From Trichuris trichiura (Eukaryota; Nematoda; Enoplea; Trichinellida; Trichuridae), in NCBI GenBank assembly GCA_037903355.1, contig JBAJFE010000029.1:496001-560000 (forward strand): a stretch of 64,000 nt of DNA. The letters run 5' to 3'. This document shows positions 11,780 to 25,200 of this stretch, one piece after another. Both the position numbers and the translations under genes were made by a program. The notes under the pieces are model-generated. The model worked only from the letters and a program-made list of their open reading frames with translations. It did not search any database and was not told where the DNA came from. Position 1 is the first letter of the stretch; each line of letters begins with the position of its first letter.

Positions 11780-13997
11780 TCATGCTGGGTCCAGCAGAGC
11801 GACTTGTCTGCACCTTACTGAGATCATGTTCAGACACCATTGAACAATGGAATTCACAAAAGCGCAGTTACCACGACAGTAGTTTAAAGGCGAATTTCAG
11901 GTCTGACCTAAGAAACCAGTTTTGATGAATGAATAGAAGCCCACCGTCTGAAATCTTAAAACGACATACAGAACAAATGAGGTTCGCATTAAGGTAATAT
12001 TGATACTGATCTGGACAGTCGTTCCAATAAATTCTATATGACAGCCAAAATGACGTCTAATTAAAATATTTATTAACGTGAATAACGTGCCGTACTTTAC
12101 AAACTTCATATATAGCATTATATGTACATCTGTGTGCTCAATTGCTAGACTACAGCATGTTAACTCGATTTGTACAGGAAGACTAAAGTTTCCTTACCTG
12201 ATTAGTAGGGTAGCAACCTTACGCAACGTTTTTTCAGCTGGCCTATTCGAACTGCGAAAAATCAACGTCTTAGTGTTTAATTTCCAATCTCTTTGTGGTG
12301 GGCAATACAAAACTGAACAAGTTCTTTCGCTGAGCCCGCGCAACGGAGCAACTGCATATGTGTAGGGAATACGCCGTTCACGCGCTCAGCTCTTGTTTAG
12401 TCAGTCTGCCCTTATCGGGATGGAAACTTGTTTCGCGACAGTGAAAAAGTGGGGAGCTTTTTATCATCGTTCTTTGTAGATGACTGTTGCTGGTGCGCAG
12501 TAGAAATGTTCAAACACCTGATTTCCAAACGACTCATTTCTGAAATTGTCAAATTGTACGTAGGCTTTATGGTGCAACAGTGCCACTAGCTGAGCAGTGA
12601 CTAATAAAATTGTTTATTTATAGAACCCTTGATTAGACATGAAACACATAAAGCAAATTTTTCAAACTTTTTATGTTTTTGCCGGGGGCGCCTTCGAATA
12701 AGACGAAGGTCACAAAGGTATTCGTTTTTATTCGAATACATGTGAAGGGGACCTCCTGATGAAGCAAGCGAACACAAGTGCATTCCAAAAGTGAAACCTT
12801 TTGTCGTGATCCGAGCGAGAAAACACGTTTGGCAAAATTTCACTTAATCTTTGTAGAACTTAGCGAAGATAAGATTAAAGTTTTGTTTTAGTCGTCCGTG
12901 TGTTCAGCAGTTAATTTGTTTCTGACGAGCAATATACAGAATAACAGGAAAAGCAGACTGAACTGCTTTTAAGGTTCAGTCATAATTTTTTATTCGTTCT
13001 GTAATTTATTAAATCAGAACGTTAGTTAATGCTAATTTTCTGCAAGATCGCTCCTTGGGATTCTGCATGGTAAACTATTGTGAGCACACGTTTCATGCCC
13101 CCATGAAACTGCATACTTGCAGAAAAAATTTCAGAGTTCTGCGAATCTGACTCGCGAATTCAGCATAATCAGTCAGAAATGAGGTGTTATAAGCTTACTC
13201 GACGTTTCCACTTTGTTTCGAGTATCACAACCTCGTCGGTTAGTACGAATGCTATTGTTGTTAGCACCACCAATCATAATAGAAGAATGATTCCATTGAA
13301 CCGTATTTGCGGCTGTGAATCAAGTTGAAAAAACATTTAATGCATTTCACACTTCTGTTCGCTCAGCTGCCGTCCGTTCTTTCATCGGCAACGCCTGCAC
13401 GTAATTGAATCAGTACTCCCACCAGTCGACACGTGAACACAGCGTAAAGTTCATTGAGAGTCCACAGGTTTCGGAATTCATTTTTTCTGCTGCCAGTGCT
13501 GAAGAATTGGAAGCTTTTGTAGTATCCAGTTCCTAAAACAAATTAGGCGAACTGCCAATCTCGCAACAGCAATGTTTTAGGTCGGAAGCAACTTAGTGGA
13601 CTATTCTGAAATATTTTAAGTCGCTCTTGTCATGTCGGTTGCTGTATAGTACAACAGCTGTTCGTTGAGCATGTTTAAATACATGGAAAGACGGGCGCTT
13701 TCAAGGTATAGCTCTTTCTTCCGCATCTCAGTCGATAGAAATGTTTAAATTTTTGTTCGTTTAGAATGGCGTGATGTAGGGAATGTAATTTCAGAGGCTT
13801 CAAATCCCTTTCGAATCTGTTTTCCTTTCTGCTACTCAAAATTCTGTTACTTGAATTTATGCTGTTGAAACGCTTTGCTCCGCATTTTTGCATTATCCTT
13901 CTGCATGTACGGTTTCATTTCACAGGCGCTGTTTGCAGTTTGCTATTTCGGGATTTTGCTTATGGCAGTTTGCCATGTAACGCTTATTAATATCACT
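11780..13997. other. Intergenic, no supported gene
   Basis: About 2.2 kb upstream of bestrophin. The open frames present (for example 12601-12843 minus, 13675-13893 minus) are lysine/phenylalanine-rich translations of AT-rich DNA without domain features. No RNA gene was recognised. Confidence 0.5.
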
Positions 13998-14363
13998 TGC
14001 CGAAATAATTCCCATCACTACTTTATACGGTGTGTTTTCTTGTCCGTTGATGGGTTCTGAAATTAAACCGAAGCAAATGCCCTGCCAACGGATGGATGAG
14101 CAATTATTAAGGAAAAATACAGAACAAACACTTAACAGTTCGTAGCTTTCGGGACAGACTAACAGACAAGGTTAATCCCGAAAGCTACGAACTGTTAAGT
14201 GTTTGTTCCGTATTTTTCCTTAATAATTGCTCATCCATCCGTTGGTAGGGCATTTGCTTCGGTTTAATTTCAGAACCCATCAACGTGCAAGAAAACGCAC
14301 CGTATAATGCAGTGATGAAAATCCATTGCCCCGTTAAGAAGCACCCCATCTGCCGAAATAATT
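13998..14363. repeat. Fold-back (hairpin) element flanked by 13 bp direct repeats
   Basis: A long, nearly perfect palindrome. The left arm ends with GTAGCTTTCGGGA at 14154 and the right arm begins with TCCCGAAAGCTAC at 14176, leaving a 21-base loop. Pairing continues outward for about 140 bases per arm (to about 14013 and 14317) with few mismatches. The copy is bounded by an identical 13-base direct repeat, TGCCGAAATAATT, at 13998-14010 and 14351-14363, which looks like a target-site duplication. The element itself is then 14011-14350. It encodes no protein. A related half-copy lies in the topoisomerase II intron at about 45345-45485. Confidence 0.8.
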
Positions 14364-16363
14364 AGTTTTTAACACTTAATAAGTTTATAAAAAAGGTCCA
14401 TTCCAGCCACTTTTTCTGTTTGGAAAGAAGTTAAAAATTTGGAGTTATCATTCACAGTTTGAAACGTACATCTTGCGATCAGCGACTTGCTGAAAGCTAG
14501 AAGCTCCAGTTCAAAGAAACCCATTCTGAAGCTCGCGCTCACAAGTATCTGTTCATAAGTAGAGCAATTGTTGGTTGCGCTGCTGAAGTCCAGTCTCCCT
14601 TTTGTACACATAATCAGGTCAATGGGTACTCGCAACTCGGCGATGGGTACAGTAAAAGTAAACGTACTTTCATAAGTGCTCGTAAACACTAAATTACTGG
14701 TGTCCGAAGGCTAAATGCTCTTATGAACTGAATGCTAGCCAATTTTCAAATGTAACAGGAAGAACTCAGCTTTGAAATCTAACTGTCGCCATATGATTGC
14801 CAGTTGTAGTCCTAAGTGCCTTTACTTCGTGAAATTAATTATACTATGGTGACTGAAATCCGGAAGACTAGGACACGACTGCTTAGAATTTTGCAACATA
14901 CTATCACATGCTTAAGTAGAACTTTTCAAAGCAGAATGTGAAAATGCATTGGCGCAAGTATCTTTCTCCATGTTCAGCATTGTGTTACTGCATGGCAGAA
15001 CAGTTTTTTACTCACTTTTGCCGCAGACACAACTTATCTGTTCCTCTACGTGCGCTTCGTTGTGTTAAAAAGTCGTTTCGCTTTACATGAAACCTGAAGA
15101 CATCCCAACAGGAAGCCGTAGCCATGATTCCAAACAAAGAAATGATCATGTTCAACAAAGTTACGCGCTCAAACAATTTTACTGACGATGGAATAGAGGA
15201 AACAAACTTTTCAGAACCTATTCGCAGTCGCTCCGGTATCATTTTCAAACGACATTATGCCAATTATGATGATGAGTCAGTTGTGCTGCAAAAGCTTAGC
15301 ATCTTTTTGCTTTACGGCAGTGGTGTTGCTCTGTAGAAGGTGTTTGACTGGCATCGATTAAACTTGAACTCACTTACTCATTGTGATAAGAGACGACAGT
15401 GTTACTTGTTACTCTATGTTGCCACAAGAAATTCGTTTTCACTCTATATTAAATGGAATGTACAAACTACTTTTAGTTCACCAAGTCAATCCTCTCATTG
15501 ATTATAGCTGTGCGTGCAGTAGTACTAGTGTCAAGAGCATCGGACGAAACATGTACCTGAACATACATATGGAAGCACATGGAGTAAAGTGTTGTTTACT
15601 ATGAACGGGTCGTATCGTAAAAAACTTTACAATGAAAACTTATGTACCCGTTACGTATTCAAAGTTGTATATTACTTCAAATTCAAACTTTTCTATCAAA
15701 TATACTCGGCTATAACTGCTAAATATCATTCAGAACAGAGCATGACAGCGTGAACAAGAGTCTAATGCAGAGTTCAATGCTAACCAACCAGTTTCTTTAT
15801 TTTTTATAGCCTTTCACGTGAAGGCTAATGGAGCAGGAACGCTGATGCAACTGCGAATCGTTTGTGTGTACCATTGAGAAGAATAGTAACGCCATACGGG
15901 GAGCGATTAGTTGATTATAATGAGCTTTCTGCAAGGATTATTATAAATTGATTAAGAAAAAGATTTGGTGGCCGTTTTTATCTAACAAAACAGGAATTCA
16001 GTCAGGTCTTTGCGTTGTAGTAGTAATATTTTTTCGCTTTTCATTGACAGGTAGAGGCTACTGCCTTCAATCACATATAATTCTCAATGTGAAGATGAAG
16101 CTGTCAACGCTAGACTTATCCAGCCATTAGCATAAAGAGTAGTTCGGGTTGACGGCGGCTAACTGTAAGGATTGAGTTTTAGAAGTTTTCTCCTTTAGCA
16201 CAAGAATTTATTAATAGTTTTTTAGGTAAAATTAGGACGAGATTTCGCCTAAAGATGGTTGGTTGTCACTTATTTCTGCTGCATGAATAATTTTCAAAAA
16301 GTTTTGGTATTCTGTACCAAGTACCTGATAATCATTGTTGTTGTGTTTGTTGATTGACCATCC
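14364..16363. other. Intergenic, promoter side of V-ATPase G
   Basis: About 2 kb with no supported gene. A short stretch near 15600-15655 (ACGGGT ... ACCCGT around a GAAAAC box) resembles the 3' end of the dispersed repeat seen at 26.5 and 58.3 kb, but it is too diverged to list as a copy. Confidence 0.45.
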
Positions 16364-16720
16364 ATGGCAAGCCAGACGACAGGTATCCAGCAGCTTTTGG
16401 CTGCTGAAAAGAAAGCTGCCGAACAAGTTAACGAAGCGCGGAAGAGAAAGGCAAGACGTTTAAAGCAAGCGAAAGAGGAAGCTCAGCAAGAGATTGAGAA
16501 GTATCGTGAACAGCGCGAACAACAATTTCGCCAGTACGAGGCGAAGCACTTGGGTTCAAGACAGGACATTGCCCAGCGTATTGAACAGGATGCTGCCATG
16601 AAAGTACAGCTACTGGAGCAGACCGTATCGTTAAATAAAGAGAAGGTGATCCAGCTGCTTTTGCAGTCCGTCTGCGACGTTAAGCCTGTAGTGCACAGAA
16701 ATGTTCGTCGTCACGCCTGA
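16364..16720 (+). CDS. V-type proton ATPase subunit G
   Basis: A single uninterrupted exon of 118 residues, the normal length for this subunit. Subunit G forms part of the peripheral stalk of the V1 sector, pairing with subunit E as a long coiled coil that holds the ATPase head against the membrane sector during proton pumping into endosomes, lysosomes and secretory vesicles. The N-terminal half carries the family signature: GIQQLLAAEKKAAEQV, then EARKRKARRLKQAKEEA and KYREQRE. All of it is highly charged, alanine/glutamine-rich helix, as expected. The start ATG lies directly before the conserved ASQTTGIQ. No intron is needed, unusual beside the many-exon genes around it. It could be an intron-less retained gene or a retrocopy; the frame is fully intact, so it is called functional. 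Confidence 0.97.
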   Translation: MASQTTGIQQLLAAEKKAAEQVNEARKRKARRLKQAKEEAQQEIEKYREQREQQFRQYEAKHLGSRQDIAQRIEQDAAMKVQLLEQTVSLNKEKVIQLLLQSVCDVKPVVHRNVRRHA

Positions 16721-18166
16721 GCACACGCAAGACAGTTTATATTTATGTCGTGCCAAGTTTGTTCGTGAGCCTTAGAAGATAATTTACACACTGCATGCTC
16801 CAAATTTGAGTCCTGCCTATCGTTTCAAGAATCTTGGTAATTTGCCATAACTTTCCCCGTGGATCTCTGTGCTCGGAAGAATTGGCCAGCATTAAACACC
16901 TTTGATTCATTGATTCGTTTCATTTTCTTCTATACTTCTTTTAGGTAAGATATCGGATTTTGATAATCTCACTTCGAATTATAGTTTGCTTGATTTTCAG
17001 TCTGCTTCAGAATCTTGTTTACAGACGTTAGTACCTTAGCATGTTTCCCTTTCTTTCCCATAATTAAATGACAGTGCCCGTATTCGGCTTCTTTTTGGTT
17101 GATAGTGACAATGCTGTTTGTTCATTCCTTTTTAACGCCCAGCGCACACAGCTAGCACTGAGTAGGAGCTTTACACATTAACAGAATTCTTTTGATTTAT
17201 GTCGAGGCGGTAGCCCAGCCTTTGACAAATCGCTGCTATAGTTCAATTTGCTTATCGATTTCGTGGACAACAAAAAGGTTTTCAGAAGTCTTAAGTTGCT
17301 AGATTTTCGTACGGGTTTAAGTATGTTATATCGAAGCTGTATCTTTCTTCCAAGACGCAGATTTTAGAGCGCGAGAACACTTTTCTAAGGGCCATGTTTT
17401 GCTATCATCACCTAATACGGAGGTGATGACAGGAACACCAGGATTTTAAAATGATTAACTGCTTTGTGCAGAGTGAATATTATATAACTAGTTAAATATA
17501 ATATTAATAATTTATAGTTGTATACTTGATGTTGCAGGATGCTTTCGCGTGTTTGAGCAGAGACTAATTGATAGCTTTTTGTCACTTTTTCCACAATATC
17601 CTTTCGTCAGTTCTCAATTTCTATCTCGAAGCGTTTCGTCTACGTCACTTCTCATGGGTGGCTTGCGCTCTCGTATTGTTTTTCATTCAGTGCATTTCGC
17701 CGTGGCATGTTAAGCACATAGCTATTATGCTAAAATTCTCATCTTAATACAGTGTTCTTGTTGTTATTTAGATGATAAACGTTATGAGAATGCTTTCTAA
17801 TGCCGCCAAGGCAAGTAGGCCAGATTAATTTTTTTTGTATTCAAGAGGGGCATTTAAATTGTTTTGTTACCTCAAAGATGATCTGGTAAAGTCGGCTATG
17901 CGAAATTTTCTGGGTTTGGAAATGCATCGTTTGGCAAAAGTGCAGCGTGAGTCAGTTGATTGAGTACTTGCGGAGGGTGTTTTTATGCTTTATGTTGCCT
18001 GTAATTGTTTATCGTTATTTGATCGTCCGCAGAAAGGCACGTGCGCGCAGTCTTCCAGGCCAAGATAGACAAGCTTTTATTTAGCCTTAGCTCGTTTGAA
18101 TCCTTTTTCTTACCATAAAGCATGAAGTGGCGTCCTTCAGACTCTCAGACGATATGCCAAAGAGAT
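16721..18166. other. Intergenic between V-ATPase G and the SH2 kinase
   Basis: About 1.4 kb between two convergent 3' ends. No conserved coding stretch, RNA gene or repeat structure was recognised. Confidence 0.5.
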
Positions 18167-21100
18167 TCAAGTTCCTGCGGTGCTAACTCTGCTAAACATG
18201 GTTAGCATGCCGCCTTTGTCGCTGAGCGCAATGTAAATGTCATCTAATCGTCTCGCAATCTCTACAAATCTGGGCCTTTTTTCAGGGTCAGCTTCCCAGC
18301 ATTTCATCATGAGTGTCTTCAATTCTTCGGGTGTGTTCGGTGGCGGTGTTAGCCGTTTCCCTGGAAAGAATTCGTTTTACGACGTTGATTCAAGCATAAC
18401 TTTTATCGAACCTTGACGCAAGAAAGTGATCAATTCAATTACAAAAGCTTTCGTTGAGTTTAGGGCCAATTCAGCGTAGGGCGATTCCCCATTCGTCAAA
18501 ATTTCCCACATCAAAACTCCAAATGACCAGACGTCAGATTTTTCTGTGTAATTACCTGCAAAGTGAAGATTCCATTATTGTATGGGAATGTTCACCTTGT
18601 TTTGTCTTCAAGTGCACGGCATTTAAAGAAACGTGCTAAGAATGCTAAAGCAGTATGAATAATTAAGGAAGCTGACTTGCAGAAACGTTTAAACTGTGCT
18701 GAGGAGAAAATCTTTGTCTCTACTAAAGATTCGCAGTGTGAGAAACGGGAATACATTTATAAAGTAAAGATAGTCAACGCAAGTTTCAATTCGCGCTAAG
18801 AATGTAAAACGAAAGTTCGGATTGATGTTTATTGTGCTGAAGAGTTTATATGATAAACTTATATAAGTTCTAGTAATTCCACAGTTGAAGAACTGTAGAA
18901 CAGTGAGCGAACGTGTGATTCAGGTAAGTGATTTACGGTCTCCAAAATGTCTTTTCAGTTTGCCAAGTCGCTGTTAAAATTGTGCTTGAATTGAGAGGAA
19001 TCAATACCTAGAATAAACGATAACTTTTGCATTCGAGAGAACAGCCATTAACGGAGTGACAGGTTAGGCTTGCGAGTACCTCAGCGAAATTTTTATAAAA
19101 AGATTTACGAGGAGGTATTCCTTCATTTTGAATTGAAGAATGCTTTCAGTTAATGGTGCAGCAAATGTTTCCCACTGGCTGCTGATTGATTGGTGCTCGT
19201 CTGGTTCCATGAAAGACTGTTAAGTACTACAGTTCTATTGCTCTTTAGTAAAGGCAGAATGTGTACTGGTTGAGCAAGCTTAGATACGTTTCGTATGTCA
19301 AACTACGGAACTCACGACTCATAAGAGTATCTGGTGGCGTCCATTTAACAGGCAAAGGTTTCTGTCTTCCCTGATGCATTTTGTAGATGTCCCCAGTACG
19401 GGCCATTCCAAGATCTGCGATCTTTAGTCGTCCATGGCGTATAAGACAGTTACGGGCTGCCAGATCTCTAAAGGAAAAGTGGTCCTACTACTAAACCTGA
19501 AGTGGACGAATAATGGACTTTGTCACCTATGGATGCATTTTTCTGAAGCAAGATAGACCATGCCTCTTGAAGCGTGCACCATGAGCTTGACATGTTCCCT
19601 GAGCGTCATGACATTCTGATATTTTTTCAAGTACTTAAGAAGCGTTGCTGAAAATCCTTTTATCAGAAACGGGAAATTTCCGAATTCACTTTTAACAAGC
19701 TGTACAGCGCGAGAGGGTTTTGTTACTTTGCCTCCCTTTTTGGTAATCGCATAGTAATGTTTAACCGTGAGAAAAGCGAAGCTATTCTTTATAAAAAGCT
19801 GGAGGAGCAGTGGAGATAAATTTCTCAGCTGAAACGTATAAGAGAACGACATGCTTATTATACTGTTTTGGCCGCGAAATTATAATACTATCGAGGATAT
19901 GTTTCCTAAGTTACCATAATTAACTTACTATCACATAGTTCCATAACAAGCATTATTGTGGTTTCTAAGCTTACACCCTTGAAATTTACAAGATGTTGGT
20001 GCCTTAGCTGACGCTGCCTTCGACATTCGTCAAAAAATGATTTCTGCTCTGCCTTTGGAACTTCACCAGCTTTGAGAGTTTTGACCGCTACTACTTCCTT
20101 ACGACCGTTATCTTTCGTCAGTTCTGCTTTCCAGACTTCTCCGAATTGTCCCTACAATGGCACTAAAAGTGATTTATTGTTAAGTTCAAATGTAGCGCGG
20201 AATGCTTAAGGTGGTAGTCGCAGTAGTTCGTAACAAGTAATGGTCGCCATTTACTATAGTTTACCGGGGATCATTCTGCTGCGATGACTTCCGTGTTGCT
20301 TGTCTAACTTTAAAAGTATCATAATTTCACCTACAGTTATGCGTTCCCTGTAAGCCTGTCGAACATATCTGCTATTTACAGATAACTTATTAATATTCCT
20401 CTAGACATTGTTTTGCATTTGTAGGTTAGCACATTTTTAAGACAAATCGCAGTTCAGTGAATTCGACAATTAAAGGGACTTTGGCACATTCAGTTACTTT
20501 CAGGAGTCTGTTTTTCGAAATAGGTAAATGACAGTTTTTCCAAAACCATTGAAAACAACGAATTTTTTAAGACCTAAGGATGTAGCTAACATAGATTCGT
20601 CGTTGCTCAGAGGTTTTTTTTCGGAAAAGTGATGGACTATGCTGCGACAAGAACTGCAAAGTCACTATGTACCTGCTGAAGGATGCAAGGAGTGGACTGT
20701 TTTAACGGTGCACACAAATAAAGATAATTTCTTGGTCATTAAGAAACGTTTCCATAAAAGCTCCGTGTTCAACGCAGGTATGTACTGCGCTTTATTTTTT
20801 CTTGATTAACAACCTATCTGTAAGCTAATATGACACCTGCGTGTCATTTTCGAAATTGTTTGATGATAGCGGGCATTATTAGTTCTCATAAAGGAGCGCG
20901 TTGATAGCCATTAACTTATAGGCCTAAAGATGTTTTGATCCTTGACATCTGCCGTCAATGATCTGTACGTGCTGTACGGTTGACTGAGCAAAGTTTACGT
21001 GATGTGTCTTGTGAAACTGAAAAGGTGAGTTTAAAAAAATCTATTTCTAACTTACTTCGCCAAGCTTTTCAATAAGCACAATTTGAGATTCATGAAGTAC

Positions 21101-22236
21101 CCAATCCGCTCGATGAATTGCCGTTTTTAGTAGCGCACCAGAATCTTTAGTGACTGGAAATTGTTTGGCCTGGTAGAAGGAAACAAGATCCCTCACTGTT
21201 GGAAACACCTTGTCTTCCAAGGAGAAGCCCTGAATGTTTTAAGTGAATCAATAATGGAATAATGAGAAGAAGAGCAACATATTCACTAAGGTCACCCGCA
21301 GTCGTAGTCTCCTCTTGGTTATCATAAGCAGCCGATAATCATTGTCGTTATTTTTAATCAGTTATTAAAATTTCGATATTTTGAAAACGTTCAGGTTTTT
21401 TGTTAACTGCTCCTTTACCTTTCAGTACTGTCCTGCAGTTGGGCCTGAAAGCTTCACATAATTTACATGTTTTCATTTCTGTCAATAACTATTAGTAATA
21501 AACGTTCATCCATTCACTGGTTACATTTGCCATACAGTTTTAGACGGTAAAGTTTGTATCCTTTTAACAGGAAGCAGTGATAGTTTAACAGATGGATTTT
21601 GTTTCATGAAACGCTAGTCAGTTATCAGGCGCCTGTGTTATTAGTTATTAATGACTTAATCGTATTCATAGTTGGAGTTTTTTTGTATGTACATTAACGC
21701 GCGCTAGTTCGGCTCTTTGCGTCTGAACATCCGTACTTAAGATTTCATGTTGTGTTGTATTTGTATGTCGTAAAAACTCGCTAAATCGTTTAAGTAATAG
21801 CAATGTATACAGGTGGCTTTTAAAATATTTCGAATATGCATTCTAGACTTGAGTTACCATGGGATGTTTCAAAATGACAATGTGCACAACTTCGCCCTTC
21901 CACCTGACAGAAATGACAGCTCCACTAGCTTCTATGCAAATCTTCTTTGTCTGGCGGACAAGGAATTCTCCATCGTGCAAAAGCATTAATTCAACGTCTT
22001 CCCTTGGAAGTAAGCCGTAGAAATAAAACTCGCTGAAGATAGGGTCCCGTGCCTAAATAATCAACTTTTGTGATATCGTGCTTCATTGTCTCATGGCATA
22101 ATAGCTGTTCTTTTTTTACTGTGGGGCTGCTTGCTTGGCAGTCACCAAAATTAGCATATTGCGGAATAGAATGGCAATGGTATGGCTGATTTGCGTCAGG
22201 CATTTTGTTTCTAAACCGCTTAACGGCTTTAAACAT
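18167..22236 (-). CDS. Non-receptor tyrosine kinase, SH2 plus kinase domain (Fer/SPE-8-like)
   Basis: Eight exons on the minus strand, in coding order 22120-22236, 21858-22052, 21056-21229, 19929-20151, 19527-19647, 19316-19467, 18412-18555, 18167-18360. They join in phase to 439 residues. A short N terminus (39 aa) leads into an SH2 domain (about 45-160) with [12 protein letters not shown] and GEFLVRQT, where the arginine that binds phosphotyrosine is present. The kinase domain starts with GQFGEV (163-168), VAVK (Lys 186) and the helix-C FFDECRR. It continues with the catalytic HRDLAARN (276-283) and [12 protein letters not shown], and ends with [10 protein letters not shown]. The order SH2 then kinase without an F-BAR region is the small Fer-related group expanded in nematodes (for example SPE-8, FRK-1). 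Two motifs are altered: DFG reads DLG (295-297) and APE reads PPD (321-323). Lys, HRD and the DLG aspartate are intact, so activity is plausible. Confidence 0.93.
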
Positions 22237-25200
22237 TTTTGAAGCAAGTCAAGCGTTCACCTCAGTAAAGGTGAGGCACTATTATTTCATTGAAAGAAAG
22301 ATACAGGCTGTGGCTCTGAAATGAACCAAGTGTGACCTGTCCAGTATCAAACAATAGCCAGTTGATGCCGCTTAGATTAACTTTTTCAGAACCAGTTAGG
22401 AGAGAAGTAAAGAATTAAACGTGCGTAGAAAAGATGGATTGCTTTGCTCACTGGAACAAAACCTGCTAACGAACGATAATTTTGTCAATAGAAGACCTGT
22501 TGTTAGCCAATGACTTGAGCATACATTAGTACTGTAATAATGCGCTTTCAGAAGCCTCTACATTAGAAGATGTATTCTTAATTTCATCTTCCTTCGTAGA
22601 AATGTGACTGCTCTTATTATGACACTACGCGAGGGCAAGGGAAAGGTGTTCTTTAAATGTTTCTTTGCGTATTGCGGGTCTGTTTTAATATAAAATGTTA
22701 TTGATGAGACAATATTTCTTTAACGTTTACTCTACGCAGTTCGAATAGATCTGAAACGTTAATGCAGTTTGGAAATTGCGAGCTTCAAAACTAGGTCCTA
22801 TGCTTCCTAAATTGAACGGTTATTACGCAAAGCAAAAAATGTAATGTAGCCGGTAAAAGGTAAGTAATGGCAGAGTAAATGTCCGTATACGTACTCTGCT
22901 TTTTTTGCTTTTAAGAAACAACGAAAACTTACTAAAGCGTCTTTAATTAGATTGCCATGTCGACTTTCTGAGGCAATTGGAGTGGGTGTAGCCATGCTTC
23001 AGTTTTGGGGCGCTTCCTCTTTTAGTCATCTGCCTTAATGAATGCCTTAAGTTTGCTGCTCAGAACTGCCCCTCGGTCAAAGTATGACAGCATGGCTTTT
23101 CAATGAATATATTTTAAAACAAATAGGCCTATTCTAATTAATTGAAGTTTAAAGCATTACAAACGAAATATCCAAGTTTTAAAAGGAAGACTTAAAATGA
23201 GAAAATAGCTGTCATGGTGCTGCTGAAACGGCTTGAGAACTTTGTCGACAGTGGGCGCCAGGGGTGACATGGCTTAGAGCTAGCATGACGCTCATCTTTT
23301 CCCTTTGATTTCTGTCAGTCATGCGGATGTCATGAACAGCTGCTGTTTAAGTATGGAAAAAAGAGAAGGCTAGGAAAAGTATGATATCCATGTTGCCTTA
23401 AACAGTACGACAAGGCAATTGCTAAGCGACTAAGTGACGCGAGTAGGAATAATTCAGCTTCTTCCCTAAGATGATTCAGCTAGCAGCTGCAGTAGCGTTG
23501 ACAGCTCTAAATAATCATGAGTGCGCGTTTGTTAATTACTTTCGCAGTTTACTTTTATTCTACTATTTTGTAGTGGTCTTTTCGATCCCCATTGTCGTGT
23601 AGTCATCCTTGCGCTTTACCATCGTTGCTTTTGTACCTGACGTTTTTGGTAAGTGCAGCTCAGACTCTCTATGAATGTAGCAATGAATTTAGCCATAATG
23701 TTTGAATGCCATTTATCGATAAATGACCAGCTTCTCCAACACGTGCAGGAATAATCGTAGCTGCTTGAGGAGTCACATTTTATATTTTCGAAATGGCGAT
23801 TTGAAGATAATTTTTCAATTTTATCCAACTGATTGTTTAAACGCGTAAAATAGTTTCCAGCATATTCAAACATATTTAGCTCGTTTCCTTTTCAGCCGCT
23901 TCCTATCAGTTTCATTGCGCAGCATCTTCATTCCAGTCGATGTTCGTTAGAGGGTTTTCTCGTTGCTGAGTATTTAGAATCCTTTTCAATCCATTAGTAA
24001 TGCAATCAGGAGAAGATCAGACTTCTTGAAATGACGAGCTTTTTAGCACACCAAGTTTATTTTTCCGTATACCTTTGCTACTGCCACGGGATACTTAAAG
24101 TGGTCAGGTTATAGCATTTTGAAGTTCAGGCAAAGAGATTCTAAAAGGAATGATTGACAACAGCGTGTGCAAAGTCACTCAAAACCCGAAGAACCAGCAA
24201 AACACATGACCAAGAGCTCAGGAATGGTAAGTGAGGCCATTACCTGTCTATTTAATGGGTGCTTAAATGTAAGAGAAGAAGTAGCCTTAAAAGCATGCAT
24301 GTTGTGTTTGTTTTGTCAGAAACGTTCGAGCCACATGACCAATAATAGCAGCTGCAGTTGAGTAGAGCTTATCGAAGACAACTTGGTAGAGTGAAACAAC
24401 TGGGAATTGTGATTTTAAAATTGTCGCTTTCTTACATGGATGCGCTCTCTGAAATTTATAATTTATAAAAAAAGCTTAGGGTCTAATAAACATAACGAAA
24501 GTAGCGCGAAAAACAGGTGAGTTAGCTTGGACAAAATTTCTGTGAAATAGAGGAAAATCGATGGAAGTACTTATTGCTAACACGACCAGAACAGAATGAA
24601 GTGACCCACTCTTGTAAGGTGCTGTTTTAATCTTTGAAACTGTTAGAACTTTGTCTCGTGCTCGCAGTTGAACAAATGTTCGAAGTGATTCATTATGAGT
24701 AATGAATAATGTGACCAGCAAGTAAGCAGAAAGCATGTGCTTGCTTGGTGTGCTAGCTCTCTTATCAGCTTGTATTAACGTTGATGCATTCGTTCGCAAT
24801 TAGATTGTTAGGCTACAGCTTAGCTGGTGACAGGACAGCTTAGCCGAATACTTTAATTACGCGGGAATGCTTTAACGTTTTTTACATGCCACTGTTCAAT
24901 GTAAGGAGACCAATCCACGATTTCAATACACAAGCAAATTAAAATGGCTGTTGTGTAAAAATAGGTCTGCTATACCATATTACGTTATATGCTTGGCTGA
25001 TTTATTTTAACTGCTCATATATCATTAATGGCAGCTGCATGTTACAAAATGGTAAAAAAATTTATGTCTGAAGCCGTTTAGGAAAATGAGTTAGTACCAA
25101 ATGCACTTTCTTATTCGCTTGAAATCATTTGTTCTAGCATTCGCCTGCTATTTCGTCGTCTTATCATTATTAACAATCCATAGAAAGTGCTTGACGTTGT

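Noticed and set aside
18167..22236. Calling the kinase a pseudogene because of DLG and PPD
   Set aside because: All eight exons keep frame, and Lys, HRD and metal-binding Asp are present; DLG is tolerated in some active kinases.
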